Source of the DNA: Asticcacaulis sp.
GTDB lineage: Bacteria > Pseudomonadota > Alphaproteobacteria > Caulobacterales > Caulobacteraceae
Length of the DNA: 64,000 nucleotides
Reading direction: 5' to 3'
NCBI GenBank assembly: GCA_024707255.1
Contig: JANQAC010000001.1
Location: 186,001-250,000, forward strand
A program made the translations under genes and the position numbers. Under the pieces are notes generated by a model. The model was not told where the DNA came from. It saw nothing but the letters and a program-made list of their open reading frames with translations, and ran no database searches. Shown here piece by piece: positions 1-9,509 of this stretch (positions are counted from its first letter, which is position 1; every line of letters begins with the position of its first letter).

Positions 1-1
1 C

Positions 2-274
2 TTCTGCTACAATGACTTGTCAGCCATTGGCGCCATGGACGCGGCGATGCAGGCCGGTCTGCGCATTCCGCAGGATATCGCTTTCATCGGCTGCGGCAAC
101 CTGCGTTACGCCGATTATCTGCGTGTGCCCCTGACCTCCGTTGACCAGAGTAGTCACCGGCTCGGAGATATGGCGGCGAAACGCGTTCTCGATCTGAGCA
201 CAGGCGCCGGCGGTGCGCCGCAAACCCTTCGCCTGGAACCGCGGTTGATTGTCCGTAAGTCAACCGTTGCCTGA
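2..274 (+). CDS. LacI-family transcriptional regulator, C-terminal fragment
   Basis: The reading frame is open from the first bases of the window and ends with TGA, so only about the last 90 residues are present. The sequence FCYNDLSAIGAMDAA followed by IAFIGCGN and PLTSVDQ is typical of the second half of the periplasmic-binding-protein-like effector domain of LacI/PurR regulators, where the D in YND helps bind the sugar. The DNA-binding domain lies to the left of the window. It points away from the glycosidase operon at 374-6734, which it meets convergently. By family it probably represses sugar-utilisation genes; the ligand cannot be read from this fragment. Confidence 0.8.
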   Translation, partial: FCYNDLSAIGAMDAAMQAGLRIPQDIAFIGCGNLRYADYLRVPLTSVDQSSHRLGDMAAKRVLDLSTGAGGAPQTLRLEPRLIVRKSTVA

Positions 275-373
275 ATTACTGTTCAAATTTTCAGAAAAAT
301 CTTCTTAGAACTGCAAAAGTCGTGAACTCTTGCGCCTCGATGATGGCGCTCATTTCGAAGCCGGTTGATATTC

Positions 374-1582
374 TTAAGGAATAAGAGACCGAAATTCGGC
401 TGCTCCGCACTCGGCTTTTTTCTCGCAAAGTGGAATGGGAATGCGGGTGGATGCCTTGCTTCCGAGTGGCGTAAGGTACCGCATGTCATCAAGCGAGGGG
501 GAGCGGAAACGCACATGCACGAATTCCCGTCCGGCGCCATCACGCCAGAGTTCAAAAATCAGCGCGCCGCCGGGCGGAGGATCATCGGCGGCAAACCCCT
601 GGGCCTGCCAGTGCAAGCCCAAGGCGCCGCCCACATAGGCGATATTGCCGTCATGACCGACCAGAAGGGTGTAAGGACTGGCATCCGGATCAAACAAGGC
701 CGCCTCAATGTCTTTCAAAAGCCCGCCAGCCGCATAGGTCGCCACGGCTTTCGGGCGGGCAATCAACCGGAATTCTTCGGCGTGTAGGGCCGACAAGGCG
801 GTAATCTGCCTTTCGTTCACCTTGCCCCAGCCCACCTCAGTCATCGGGAAACCATTCGCGTATTCCAGCATAAGAATTTGCGACAGGCTGGAGGCCATCT
901 TCAGGGCGCCGCTTACCTTTGGATCATGGCCACTGACATCCAGAACCGAGGGCATGTCGGTCAGGCTGCAAACCTTATCGGCCTCACAACCCGGCTGGCT
1001 TTTCAGGTTCAGAACCTCACTCAAAAGCGCGTAATCGGATTGATGAGCCTTATCAACGGCGGCCATGCCGCCCGACGGCAGCGCCTCGTCCGTCAAATCC
1101 TTCCTATCCAGTGGCGGCGACACCACATCCGCGTTAAACGGCGAAAACCGCGCATCGGCATGGCCTTCGCCGGCATGTTCCACCTTAAGACCACAGCCTT
1201 TAAATGCCGTGCCGGCGTAGATCTCAGCCGACCTGATTGTGCGCTGATCCGTATCCGCCACAATATGTATGGCGCCCGCCCGCGGGCAAGCCGGCCCCAA
1301 TAAGCCTGTATAAGTCAAACGGTCGAATTCGGCGATGCGGGCAATGGCCTGCTCGCCGTGAGGGGTCAGGCTGGCCGGCGGCACAGTCCAGACCGGCCAG
1401 GCCTGATCGGTGAGTTCTCTCGGCAGAGGCGGGTCATTGTTCGGCCGCTTTATGCCGTGACGCATCAGGATGACCACCCTTTCGAGCGTCAGGTTTTTCT
1501 CCTCTGCAAAGGCTGCTGAGTGCGGAAGGGCCACCAGGCACAGGAAAAGGGCTGCGAAGGTCAGGATGCGGAATGGGATCAT
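374..1582 (-). CDS. Histidine acid phosphatase (phytase/glucose-1-phosphatase type)
   Basis: 402 residues with an N-terminal signal peptide (hydrophobic residues about 5-25), so periplasmic or exported. The branch-2 histidine phosphatase signature RHGIKRP lies at residues 41-47, with H42 the expected phospho-acceptor, and the catalytic HD pair is at residues 310-311 in LLVGHDGN. Such enzymes hydrolyse phosphomonoesters of sugars or inositol phosphates. Its start overlaps the stop of the GH92 gene by four bases (ATGA), so the two are translationally coupled. The coupling suggests that it removes phosphate from mannosyl-phosphate or another phosphorylated glycan product; this substrate is an inference from context. 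Confidence 0.85.
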   Translation of the reverse strand: MIPFRILTFAALFLCLVALPHSAAFAEEKNLTLERVVILMRHGIKRPNNDPPLPRELTDQAWPVWTVPPASLTPHGEQAIARIAEFDRLTYTGLLGPACPRAGAIHIVADTDQRTIRSAEIYAGTAFKGCGLKVEHAGEGHADARFSPFNADVVSPPLDRKDLTDEALPSGGMAAVDKAHQSDYALLSEVLNLKSQPGCEADKVCSLTDMPSVLDVSGHDPKVSGALKMASSLSQILMLEYANGFPMTEVGWGKVNERQITALSALHAEEFRLIARPKAVATYAAGGLLKDIEAALFDPDASPYTLLVGHDGNIAYVGGALGLHWQAQGFAADDPPPGGALIFELWRDGAGREFVHVRFRSPSLDDMRYLTPLGSKASTRIPIPLCEKKAECGAAEFRSLIP

Positions 1583-3921
1583 TGCGTGGTTATAGGGTTT
1601 GGGGGGCTGGTAAACTTATTTGCCCATGTGCCGGGCATTGGCGCCATATCGAGGTCAAGCGTGCCGCCTGAAACGATTTCCTTATGGGTTAGCCAGGCGC
1701 GGTCCAGGGCTTTGCCGTTCAGGCGCGCGGCGACCACATATATATTGTCGCCAGAATTATTGTGGGCGCGGACGGTGAAGCTCTTCCCGCCTTCGAGATG
1801 GATGGTACTGGCGGTAAAGAGGGGTGAACCAATATAGTAAAAGGGTTGTCCGGCATTGGGATAGAGGCCGATGGCGTTCCAGACAAACCATGACGACATG
1901 GCGCCGGCATCATCATTGCCGGGCAGGCCCGTATGTTTCAGACTATAGTTATCCGCCATGATCTGGCGAACGCGTTTTGCGGTCCTGTCCGGTCGACCGG
2001 CGTGAATATACAGATAAGGCGCCAGAATATCCGGCTCATTGCCCTGGGAATAATGGCCCGTATCAAACAGGCGGTCGAGCCAGCCCGTAAAGGCTTCCGC
2101 ACCGCCGACCTTGTTGATCAGGCCGGAGACATCGTGCGGCACATAGGTTGAGTACTGCTGGCCGCTGCCTTCGTAATAGGGCGCCTCCCACCAGGGCGTA
2201 GACTTATCGGGATAGTCATAGGCACAGCTATAGTTCTCAAGCCACGCACCATCGGCATAGCGCGGATGGATGCAGCCCAGCTTGTCATCCCACAGTTTTT
2301 TCCAGCCCTGTGACCGCGCCAGATAGCGCGCCGCATCGTCACGTTTGCCAAGCTGGCTGGCCACCTCAGCTATCGCGAAGTCGTTATAGGCATATTCCAG
2401 GGTGCGCGAGGCCGAGCGCGGCTGGCTTAAGGACACATAACCGAGCTTGAGATAATCCTTCAGAACCCGGCCCTGAAGCAGCGGTTGATCGGATTCGACC
2501 TCCCCATCGGTCTTCAGCGCGGCATAGGCCAGATCATAGTCAAAGCCGCCCAAATCCTTGACAATAGCATCCGCCACAACAACATCGCCGTTCGATCCGC
2601 CCTGGGTCATGCCATTGGCGCCGGCGATGCGCGCATCCGGCAGCCAGCCAGTGTGCTTATAAGTGTCCAGCAGGGAGCGTATCATGTCACGCTGCCTTTG
2701 GGTCTCTATCAGGGTCAGCAAGGGATGCAGGGTCCGAAAGGTGTCCCACAGCGTGTAGAAGTCTTCGTAGTGGGGCTCGGTCGAGTCCCACCAGGCATTG
2801 TCGCCGCTCAGATCGTGGGGCATGGTTTCGCTGTGATAAAGCGCCGTGTAGAAGATGCGTCTTTGCGCCTCTGTGCCGCCGTCCACGGTGATTTTTGACA
2901 GTGCCTGGTCCCAAAGCCCCTGGCCACGCAGGCGTACAGCGTCAAAATCCCAGCCTGGCGCCTCAGCCGCCAGATGCGCCCTCGCCTTTTCCGCGCTGAT
3001 AAAAGACACCGCGACCTTCACCTGGACGACGGGGTTTTGGGCAATGTCAAATCGCGCATAGCCTCCCAACTTGTGGGCGAAGCCCTGATCGATATCGTAA
3101 TCGACCATGACGCTTTGCTTATGTGCCAGGCTCAGGCTTTGCGGAAGGCCATCCAGACTGCCGGTGCCGGGATGTGCTTCAAAGCTCCCCTGACTGGCCC
3201 TCCACGCGCCCACCTCCAGGGATGGCCGGTCAAAAACGGCATAGAAATAAATCCTGTAAGGCGTCGGGTTCCAGGCGCCTTCAAAACTGGCCCAGCCGGA
3301 CAGGGTATGATCGTCAATAATATCGACATGGGAAGCGGTTGCGCGCTGGCCCTTTCCGCCCATTTCCACAATGGAACTGACATTCAAAATGACGTTGCCC
3401 GGCATAGAGGCCCGCTCGCCGGCGGCCGGCGGGAAGGTCAGGCGCATAAAACCGACCATGCGCGTGGCCGTCACTTCGGTCTTGATGGCTTCGTCTGGTG
3501 CATTACCCAAAACAACACTGTAATAGCCGGGCGAGGCCATCTCATGACTCTTGGCAAAGACCAGATGATTGGCACGCAGCGGGCCAACGGTCGGTGATAT
3601 CCGGAAATTACCGTACTGACTATCACCTCCGGTGCCACTGACATGGGTCAAACTCAGGCCCATAATGGGGCTGCCTGAGTCATATCCATTGGTATCACCC
3701 CTGGTGGTATCCGGGCTGAATGTGACGAAGCCGAAAGGTATTTGTGCGCCAGGCACTGTGTTGCCGCCGACGGTTGACCCGCCATCTACGCCTATAAAGG
3801 GATCAACCAGGGCGGACAGCCCCTGCGCCTGTGCGGCCGATCTGGCGGGATCAGCCAGGGCCGTCCCGTTAAGCGTGACTGTGAATAACGCCACGAGGGG
3901 CAGGATCTGAAACCGATACAT
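1579..3921 (-). CDS. GH92 alpha-mannosidase
   Basis: 780 residues with a signal peptide (about 1-23). The N-terminal beta-sandwich begins with VDPFIGVDGGSTVGGNTVPG and FSPDT, and the (alpha/alpha)6 part contains SQGNEPDILAPYLY and NDDAGAMSSWFVWNAIGLYP, both hallmarks of GH92. These are calcium-dependent inverting exo-alpha-mannosidases acting on N-glycan or fungal mannan side chains. Full family length. An AGAGGG ribosome-binding site precedes the ATG. It is the second gene of the GH115-GH92-phosphatase operon: 17 bases follow the GH115 stop, and it overlaps the phosphatase start. The exact linkage specificity cannot be read from the sequence. A second GH92 lies at 10496-12667. Confidence 0.93.
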   Translation of the reverse strand: MYRFQILPLVALFTVTLNGTALADPARSAAQAQGLSALVDPFIGVDGGSTVGGNTVPGAQIPFGFVTFSPDTTRGDTNGYDSGSPIMGLSLTHVSGTGGDSQYGNFRISPTVGPLRANHLVFAKSHEMASPGYYSVVLGNAPDEAIKTEVTATRMVGFMRLTFPPAAGERASMPGNVILNVSSIVEMGGKGQRATASHVDIIDDHTLSGWASFEGAWNPTPYRIYFYAVFDRPSLEVGAWRASQGSFEAHPGTGSLDGLPQSLSLAHKQSVMVDYDIDQGFAHKLGGYARFDIAQNPVVQVKVAVSFISAEKARAHLAAEAPGWDFDAVRLRGQGLWDQALSKITVDGGTEAQRRIFYTALYHSETMPHDLSGDNAWWDSTEPHYEDFYTLWDTFRTLHPLLTLIETQRQRDMIRSLLDTYKHTGWLPDARIAGANGMTQGGSNGDVVVADAIVKDLGGFDYDLAYAALKTDGEVESDQPLLQGRVLKDYLKLGYVSLSQPRSASRTLEYAYNDFAIAEVASQLGKRDDAARYLARSQGWKKLWDDKLGCIHPRYADGAWLENYSCAYDYPDKSTPWWEAPYYEGSGQQYSTYVPHDVSGLINKVGGAEAFTGWLDRLFDTGHYSQGNEPDILAPYLYIHAGRPDRTAKRVRQIMADNYSLKHTGLPGNDDAGAMSSWFVWNAIGLYPNAGQPFYYIGSPLFTASTIHLEGGKSFTVRAHNNSGDNIYVVAARLNGKALDRAWLTHKEIVSGGTLDLDMAPMPGTWANKFTSPPNPITTQ

Positions 3922-3938
3922 GTGTGAACCCTCTTATC

Positions 3939-6734
3939 TCAAGGCGCATATCGCTGCGGCGCACCGGCAAAGGTCAATTCGATGCGATCCAGCACCACGC
4001 CCGGATCGAGGGCATAGATTTTCACCACATGGTTGCCGCGCGACAGGCTTACCTTGCCCGCCTCACCCAGCGCCGTATTGCTCAGCACATTGCGCTTCCA
4101 GGTATCGCTGCGGCCGACCGTCTTGAAATCGACCGTCTGGATGGGACCGTCATCAACCTGAACACCGACCTTGAGCCCGGTCTCCGGCGACAGCGGATGG
4201 GTGGGCAGGGCAATCACGGTCAGGTCAGCCTCGCCGGCTGTGGTGGTAAAGACCTTGTAGCTCAAAGGCTTGGCATCCTGCGGCTGGCGATGGCCCGGCA
4301 GGTCGAGGCGCGAACGCAGGACGCGCCCCTGACTGCCGAGTTCATCAATCACCTCCCAATCACCCGAAGCGGTCGACGCCGCCGGGACCGTCACCCTCCG
4401 TTCTGTCTCCACGGCATTGACCGGTGCGGAAGGCCCGTCCACCACATCGACCGGCACCTTGAAGGTCTGGGCGCCGCAGGTGATTGCCATCTGGCTGGAT
4501 TGCCCCTGCCCGCTCCAGTGGAATCCCGGGCGCGACTGCCAGCGCGACGCTTCATCGAGGGTCAGGCGCGTCGCATCGGCGCTGATACCGGCGATCGGCG
4601 AAATCGTTACCGGGGTATCCCCGGCCTCGCGGCTGTAGACCTCGACCACCTGATCGCCAGGCACGCCCCGCACAAAGGTCAGGCGCGGGAAGTCATGGGC
4701 ATTGATCACCCGTCCGCCGGAAAAGGCCAGGTCACAGCCGGGCCGGTCCGAGGCGGCATAGTGCGGCCAGGCGGGCGGGGTAAAGACCGGCAGGTCTCTA
4801 GGCCGGGCATCCATCATATGGCGCCATTTGCCGTTTTCCAGGGCGTTGTAGGCGGCGGTATCGGCATCAATGCCGGCCTGCGCCGCCTGCGCATCCTTGA
4901 CATAGCTGTTGGCGCCGGCGCGGCCGTCACGCGCATAAAGCGCCGCCAGATCAAGCGACAGGATACGCTTGTTGAGATTGCCGGCGCTGCGCACCGGGTA
5001 GAGCACCAGCTCGAAATAGGCGGCCTGCCGGTCCGCCGGCAAGGTGGCGCCCAGCGCCTCTGCCCGCTTCGTCAGGCGAGCATAGGCCGCCAGACGGGCC
5101 TGCGCCTCGTAACCGTCCTCGCCGATAAAGCCGTCGGTCTGCGGCCGAGTCACCGGCTCGACACCGTTCCAGCCGAGGAATTCCGGCCGCCGGGCAAAGG
5201 CCAGGTCGTAATAATCCATCAGTATGGCGGCAATTTCGGTCGAGCTTCCCTCATCGAACTGTGTCGCGGCCCAGCGGCGCAAAGCGTCGCGCGGCGGTGT
5301 TTTGAACTCATTCGCATCGAAAGCCAGGTCGAGGGCGTACTGCGTCAGAAACTCGGCGGGTTTGATATCGCCGACATTGAAGATCCATTCGCGCCGCGAC
5401 TGACGCGCCCAGGCCTTGCCCATTTCCTCGGCGATCAGACCGGGATGGGTAGTGGCCAGCCAGAGATAATCGTGCGGCTGCCCCCAGTAGGATAGGTGAT
5501 AATAGACACCCGTACCGCCGGGGCGCTGGATTTCTGCCTCGGTCGGCAACTGGCGGATGTAGCCGTAATTATCATCAGGCCACAGGAGCGTAATGTCTTC
5601 CGGCACCTTGAAGCCAGACTGGTAGGTATCAAGCACCTCCTTATAGAGCGTCATGGTCTGCGGAATTTTGTCGGCGGGCTTGCTTAAGGTCCGGCTCAGG
5701 ATATCGCGTTCGCTGTCGAGTGCCATTTGCAGGCCCTCGCGCGCCTGCGCCAGTGTATCGGCGCCTTCCATCGGGGTATCGTGAACGCCGCGCAGGCCCA
5801 CCGTATAGAGATTATCGAAGCCCTTGACCTCGGACACACGCTTTTGCCAGTAGGCCGTCATGCGGTTGCGATTGGTAAAGATATTGAAATCACCATCCTG
5901 CTTTTCGTTCCACTCGCCGAAATTGTTACGCATCAGGGCTTCGGAATGGGAGGTGCCCATCACGATAGCGTAGTCATTGGCCAGTTTCGGATTGGCCTTG
6001 ATATCGTAAAAAGGCGTCGAGACATCGTGCATGGCCGGCCACAGGGTATTGGCCTTCAGCCGCCACATCAGCTCGTAAATCCGGGCATAGGTTTTCGGGC
6101 CGATATTGCCGGTCTGCGGATCGTAGGTCTGGGCTGCCCAGGGTTTCAGCCCCCAGTCCTCGTCATTGAGGAAGAGGCCGCGATAGGTCACGGAAGGTGC
6201 TTTCGACACAACGGGCGCAGCGGACACATGCAGGCGCTCGACGCGGCGCGGCGAGACATCGGCCCACCATTCCCAGGCCGATACACCCATTTCTCGCGTC
6301 AGATCGACCACGCCATAGATCATCCCTCTTCGATCGGCGCCGTAGATCAGCAGGATATTCTGGTGCGCCGGTGTGGTGATGACCACGCGTCCGTAACGCT
6401 CCCACGCCCCCGAAAGGGCCGTCAGATCAATATGATGGGTTTGCGCCAGTTGCTTCACCAGCGGGCTTTCCAGATCGCCGATCACCACACAGTCGGGCTT
6501 GCATGCCGAGAGACGGGTCGCGACGACCGGCGCCTGGCCCGATATCTTTTGCAGGTCACCGGCCAGCATCCGCGCCGCCAGGCCGGCAGTGGCGCCCTTT
6601 CCGCTGTAGATGAGACTGGCGACATGCCTGCCATCATAAAGCGCGAAATCCGGCGATTGCGCCCAGGCGCCCCCTGCCATCGTGGCGGCCATCAGGCCCA
6701 CAGCGGACACACATATTCGCCGGCTTTGCTTCAT
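3939..6734 (-). CDS. GH115 alpha-glucuronidase
   Basis: 931 residues with a signal peptide ending near ...GAWAQS, so secreted or periplasmic. The segments YRGLFLNDEDWGLKPWA, LMWRLKANTLWPAMHD and VMGTSHSEALMRN are characteristic of the GH115 catalytic barrel, and the length includes the usual C-terminal domains. GH115 enzymes remove glucuronic acid or 4-O-methylglucuronic acid from xylan or arabinogalactan side chains. A GAGGAAG ribosome-binding site sits 5-6 bases before the ATG. First gene of a three-gene minus-strand operon, divergent from the GH2 gene; the 235-base intergenic region holds a candidate GntR operator at 6912-6923. Releasing uronic acid fits the hexuronate-type regulators in this region. 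Confidence 0.93.
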   Translation of the reverse strand: MKQSRRICVSAVGLMAATMAGGAWAQSPDFALYDGRHVASLIYSGKGATAGLAARMLAGDLQKISGQAPVVATRLSACKPDCVVIGDLESPLVKQLAQTHHIDLTALSGAWERYGRVVITTPAHQNILLIYGADRRGMIYGVVDLTREMGVSAWEWWADVSPRRVERLHVSAAPVVSKAPSVTYRGLFLNDEDWGLKPWAAQTYDPQTGNIGPKTYARIYELMWRLKANTLWPAMHDVSTPFYDIKANPKLANDYAIVMGTSHSEALMRNNFGEWNEKQDGDFNIFTNRNRMTAYWQKRVSEVKGFDNLYTVGLRGVHDTPMEGADTLAQAREGLQMALDSERDILSRTLSKPADKIPQTMTLYKEVLDTYQSGFKVPEDITLLWPDDNYGYIRQLPTEAEIQRPGGTGVYYHLSYWGQPHDYLWLATTHPGLIAEEMGKAWARQSRREWIFNVGDIKPAEFLTQYALDLAFDANEFKTPPRDALRRWAATQFDEGSSTEIAAILMDYYDLAFARRPEFLGWNGVEPVTRPQTDGFIGEDGYEAQARLAAYARLTKRAEALGATLPADRQAAYFELVLYPVRSAGNLNKRILSLDLAALYARDGRAGANSYVKDAQAAQAGIDADTAAYNALENGKWRHMMDARPRDLPVFTPPAWPHYAASDRPGCDLAFSGGRVINAHDFPRLTFVRGVPGDQVVEVYSREAGDTPVTISPIAGISADATRLTLDEASRWQSRPGFHWSGQGQSSQMAITCGAQTFKVPVDVVDGPSAPVNAVETERRVTVPAASTASGDWEVIDELGSQGRVLRSRLDLPGHRQPQDAKPLSYKVFTTTAGEADLTVIALPTHPLSPETGLKVGVQVDDGPIQTVDFKTVGRSDTWKRNVLSNTALGEAGKVSLSRGNHVVKIYALDPGVVLDRIELTFAGAPQRYAP

Positions 6735-6911
6735 TGACGCTTCCTCATCCTGGCCAGGGCTATTTTTCGTATTTCAGCGCAGCACCCCAAACTGATCGAC
6801 CAATTATCAGCAGATCAGCATCGCAAAGGCAAGAGAAAAACCTGACGCGCGCTACGCAGCGCATTAAAATGACTCCACCCCTGAAAGCCTGATTGCTACC
6901 ACCTTGATCAT

Positions 6912-6923
6912 TTGGTCAACCAG
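6912..6923. promoter_or_regulatory. Candidate GntR/UxuR-like operator TTGG-N4-CCAG
   Basis: TTGGTCAACCAG lies in the divergent intergenic region between GH115 (start 6734) and GH2 (start 6970). It matches the inverted repeat TTGG-N4-CCAA seen upstream of both TonB receptor genes, with one mismatch. It is 47 bases from the GH2 start. A looser half-site (GACCAATTA) is near 6798. Apart from these and the GH115 ribosome-binding site, nothing else is recognisable in 6735-6969. Confidence 0.5.
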
Positions 6924-6969
6924 TTATAGGGTCTAAAAAACATCGAATGCCGCCCGAAAAGGACTCGCC

Positions 6970-9470
6970 GTGATACAGCCCAGCCGCCGCACCCTGCTCC
7001 AGACCGCAGCCGCCCTGACGGTGCCGCTGGCTACCGCACCCGCCTGGAGCGCACCGCAAAAACCACAAGTCACTGATGATCTCGCCCCGCGCGAACGCCT
7101 GTCGCTGGATTTCGGCTGGCGCTTTGCCCTCGGCCACGCCACCGAGGTGCATCGTGATTTTGACTTTGGCCTCGACCAGAAGACCTTCGCCAAGCAGGGT
7201 GCCAATGTCGCCACCGCCGCGGCGCTCGATTTCGACGACGGCACCTGGCAACCGATAAACCTGCCGCACGACTGGGTAGTCGACCTGCCCTTCGCCAAGA
7301 ACGACTATTTCATACCGCCGGCGAACCCAGAGGATGGTGATTCCGCCGCCGGTCATGGCTACAAGGCGGTCGGGCGCAAATTCCCGGAAAACAGTATCGG
7401 CTGGTATCGCAAGGTCTTTACCCTCAGCAAGGCCGACGCCGCCAAGCGCCTGACGATCGAGTTCGACGGCATTTTCCGCGACGCCACCATCATCTTCAAC
7501 GGCTATATCCTGACGCGTCATGACAGCGGCTACTGCCCGGTAACCGTCGATATTTCCAACTTCATCAATGTCGATGGCCCAAACGTGCTTGTGGTCCGTG
7601 CAGACGCCACCCTGGGGAAGGCTGGTTCTACGAAGGCGGCGGCATTTACCGCCATGTCTGGCTGGTCAAGACGGCGCGCACCTATATCGATCAGTGGGGC
7701 GTCTGCATTCGTTCAGATACCACCGGCAAGCTGTCGATCGACACCGATGTAACCAATGCCACCGATGACGACCGCCACCTCCAGGTAGTCTCGACCGTGA
7801 TGGATCGGGACGGCAAAACGGTCACGCAACTGACCGCCACCGTCGATGTGCAAGCCCGCAAGAGCGCCACGCTCAGCCAGGCCGGCGCCCTCTCCTTGGT
7901 ACGGCTGTGGTCGCTGGATGATCCGCATCTCTATGCCGTGCATACCGAACTGAAGGATGGCGATACGGTCATCGACACCTGCCGCAGCCGGTTTGGCGTG
8001 CGCGACATCCGCTTCGACGCGAAAGAGGGCTTCTTCCTCAACGGCCAGGGAATGAAGATCAAGGGCACCAACAACCACCAGGATCATGCCGGCGTCGGTG
8101 TGGCCATCCCGGACGCCCTGCAATACTGGCGCGTGAAGCAACTGAAGGACATGGGCTCGAACACCTGGCGCTGTTCGCACAACCCGCCAACGCCGGAACT
8201 GCTCGATGCCTGCGATGAGCTGGGCATGATGGTGATCGATGAAACCCGGATGATGACCTCGACACCGACCGGGCTCGAACAACTGGAAACCCTTATCCGC
8301 CGCGACCGCAATCATCCGAGCATCATCCTGTGGTCGATAGGCAATGAGGAAACGGCGCAGCAGGGCACCGAGCGAGGCTTAAAGATCGCCATGGACATGC
8401 GCCGCCTGGTCAAGTCGCTCGACCCGACCCGGCCGATCACCGCCGCCATGAACCACTATATGGGCCACGGCATCACCCCGGCGCTCGACGTGATGGGCTT
8501 CAACTATCATGAATCGGACATCGAGCCGTTCCGCCAGCTTTACCCGGACATGCCGATCGTCGGCACGGAAACGGCCAGCGCGGTCTCGACGCGCGGCGAA
8601 TATGTGCGGGACGACGTGAAGGGCTATGTGCGCGCCTACGATCTTGACGCCCCCTCATACGCCAAGACCGCCGAGGCCTGGTGGACGCTTTATAATTCCA
8701 AGCCCTATCTCTCTGGCGGGCTGGTCTGGACGGGCTTCGATTATCGCGGTGAGCCGACCCCCTTCAATCGCTGGCCGGAAATTTCCTCGCACTTCGGTAT
8801 ACTGGATACCTGCGGCTTCCCGAAAGATATCTACTATTACTACAAATCCTGGTGGCAGTCGGCTCCAATCATGCACCTCTTCCCGCACTGGAACTGGGAG
8901 GGCCAGGAAGGACAGGATATCGCGGTCTGGGTCCATTCCAATCTTGATGCCGTAGAACTGTTCGTCAATGGCAAGAGCGCCGGGCAGAAGACGGTCATGA
9001 AGGACCGCCACCTTGAATGGTCGGTGCCCTATGCGCCCGGATCAATCACCGCCTATGGCTACAGGAACGGCAAGGTGGTGATGAAAGAGACGCGCAAGAC
9101 GGCCGACCCCGCTTATAGCGTCACCCTGACGGCGGACCGCACCGGCCTTAATGCCGACGGCCGCGATGTGATCATGCTGAAGGCCGAGGTGTTCGACCGC
9201 GCCGGCGTGCCTGTGCCGCGCGCCGACAACCTGATCCACTTCGATGTCGACGGCCCGGCCCGGATCATCGGTGTCGGCAATGGCAACCCAACCAGCCACG
9301 AGCCCGACCATGCCTCCTCGCGCATGGCCTTCAACGGTCTGGCCCAGGCGATCCTGCAAGGCCAGCGTAAGGCCACAGGCACCGTGACCGTGATTGCGCG
9401 CAGCAACGGCCTCGTCTCCGGTCGGTTGACACTCAAGGCGATGGACGTGCCCTTGCCGGTGGAACTCTAG
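6970..9470 (+). pseudogene. GH2 beta-galactosidase-like glycosidase, interrupted by a frameshift near 7614-7617
   Basis: Two frames together encode one GH2 protein of about 833 residues. The first (6970 to about 7616) has a Tat-like signal (SRRTLLQTAA) and the sugar-binding domain. At the GGGG run 7614-7617 the frame must shift: with one more G it reads ADATLGEGWFYEGGGIYRHV, the conserved GH2 junction. The second frame runs to 9470; its first in-frame start is a GTG at 7797. It contains the TIM barrel with acid/base glutamate in WSIGNEE (about 8346) and nucleophile in VGTETA (about 8568), followed by the C-terminal beta domains. Probably a secreted beta-galactosidase or beta-glucuronidase. 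Either a recent inactivation or a one-base sequencing error; all catalytic motifs are intact. Confidence 0.85.
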
Positions 9471-9476
9471 GCAATG

Positions 9477-9507
9477 AAAAAGCCCCGGCAGATTTGCCGG
9501 GGCTTTT
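9477..9507. terminator. Bidirectional intrinsic terminator
   Basis: AAAAAGCCCCGGCA and TGCCGGGGCTTTT form a nine-base GC-rich stem with a four-base loop, flanked by A on the left and T on the right. It sits between the stop codons of the convergent GH2 (+) and GH43 (-) genes and can serve both. Confidence 0.9.
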
Positions 9508-9509
9508 CG

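Noticed and set aside
3924..5495. A 523-codon plus-strand frame opposite GH115
   Set aside because: Antisense shadow in GC-rich DNA: its translation has no domain pattern and GH115 on the other strand is unmistakable.
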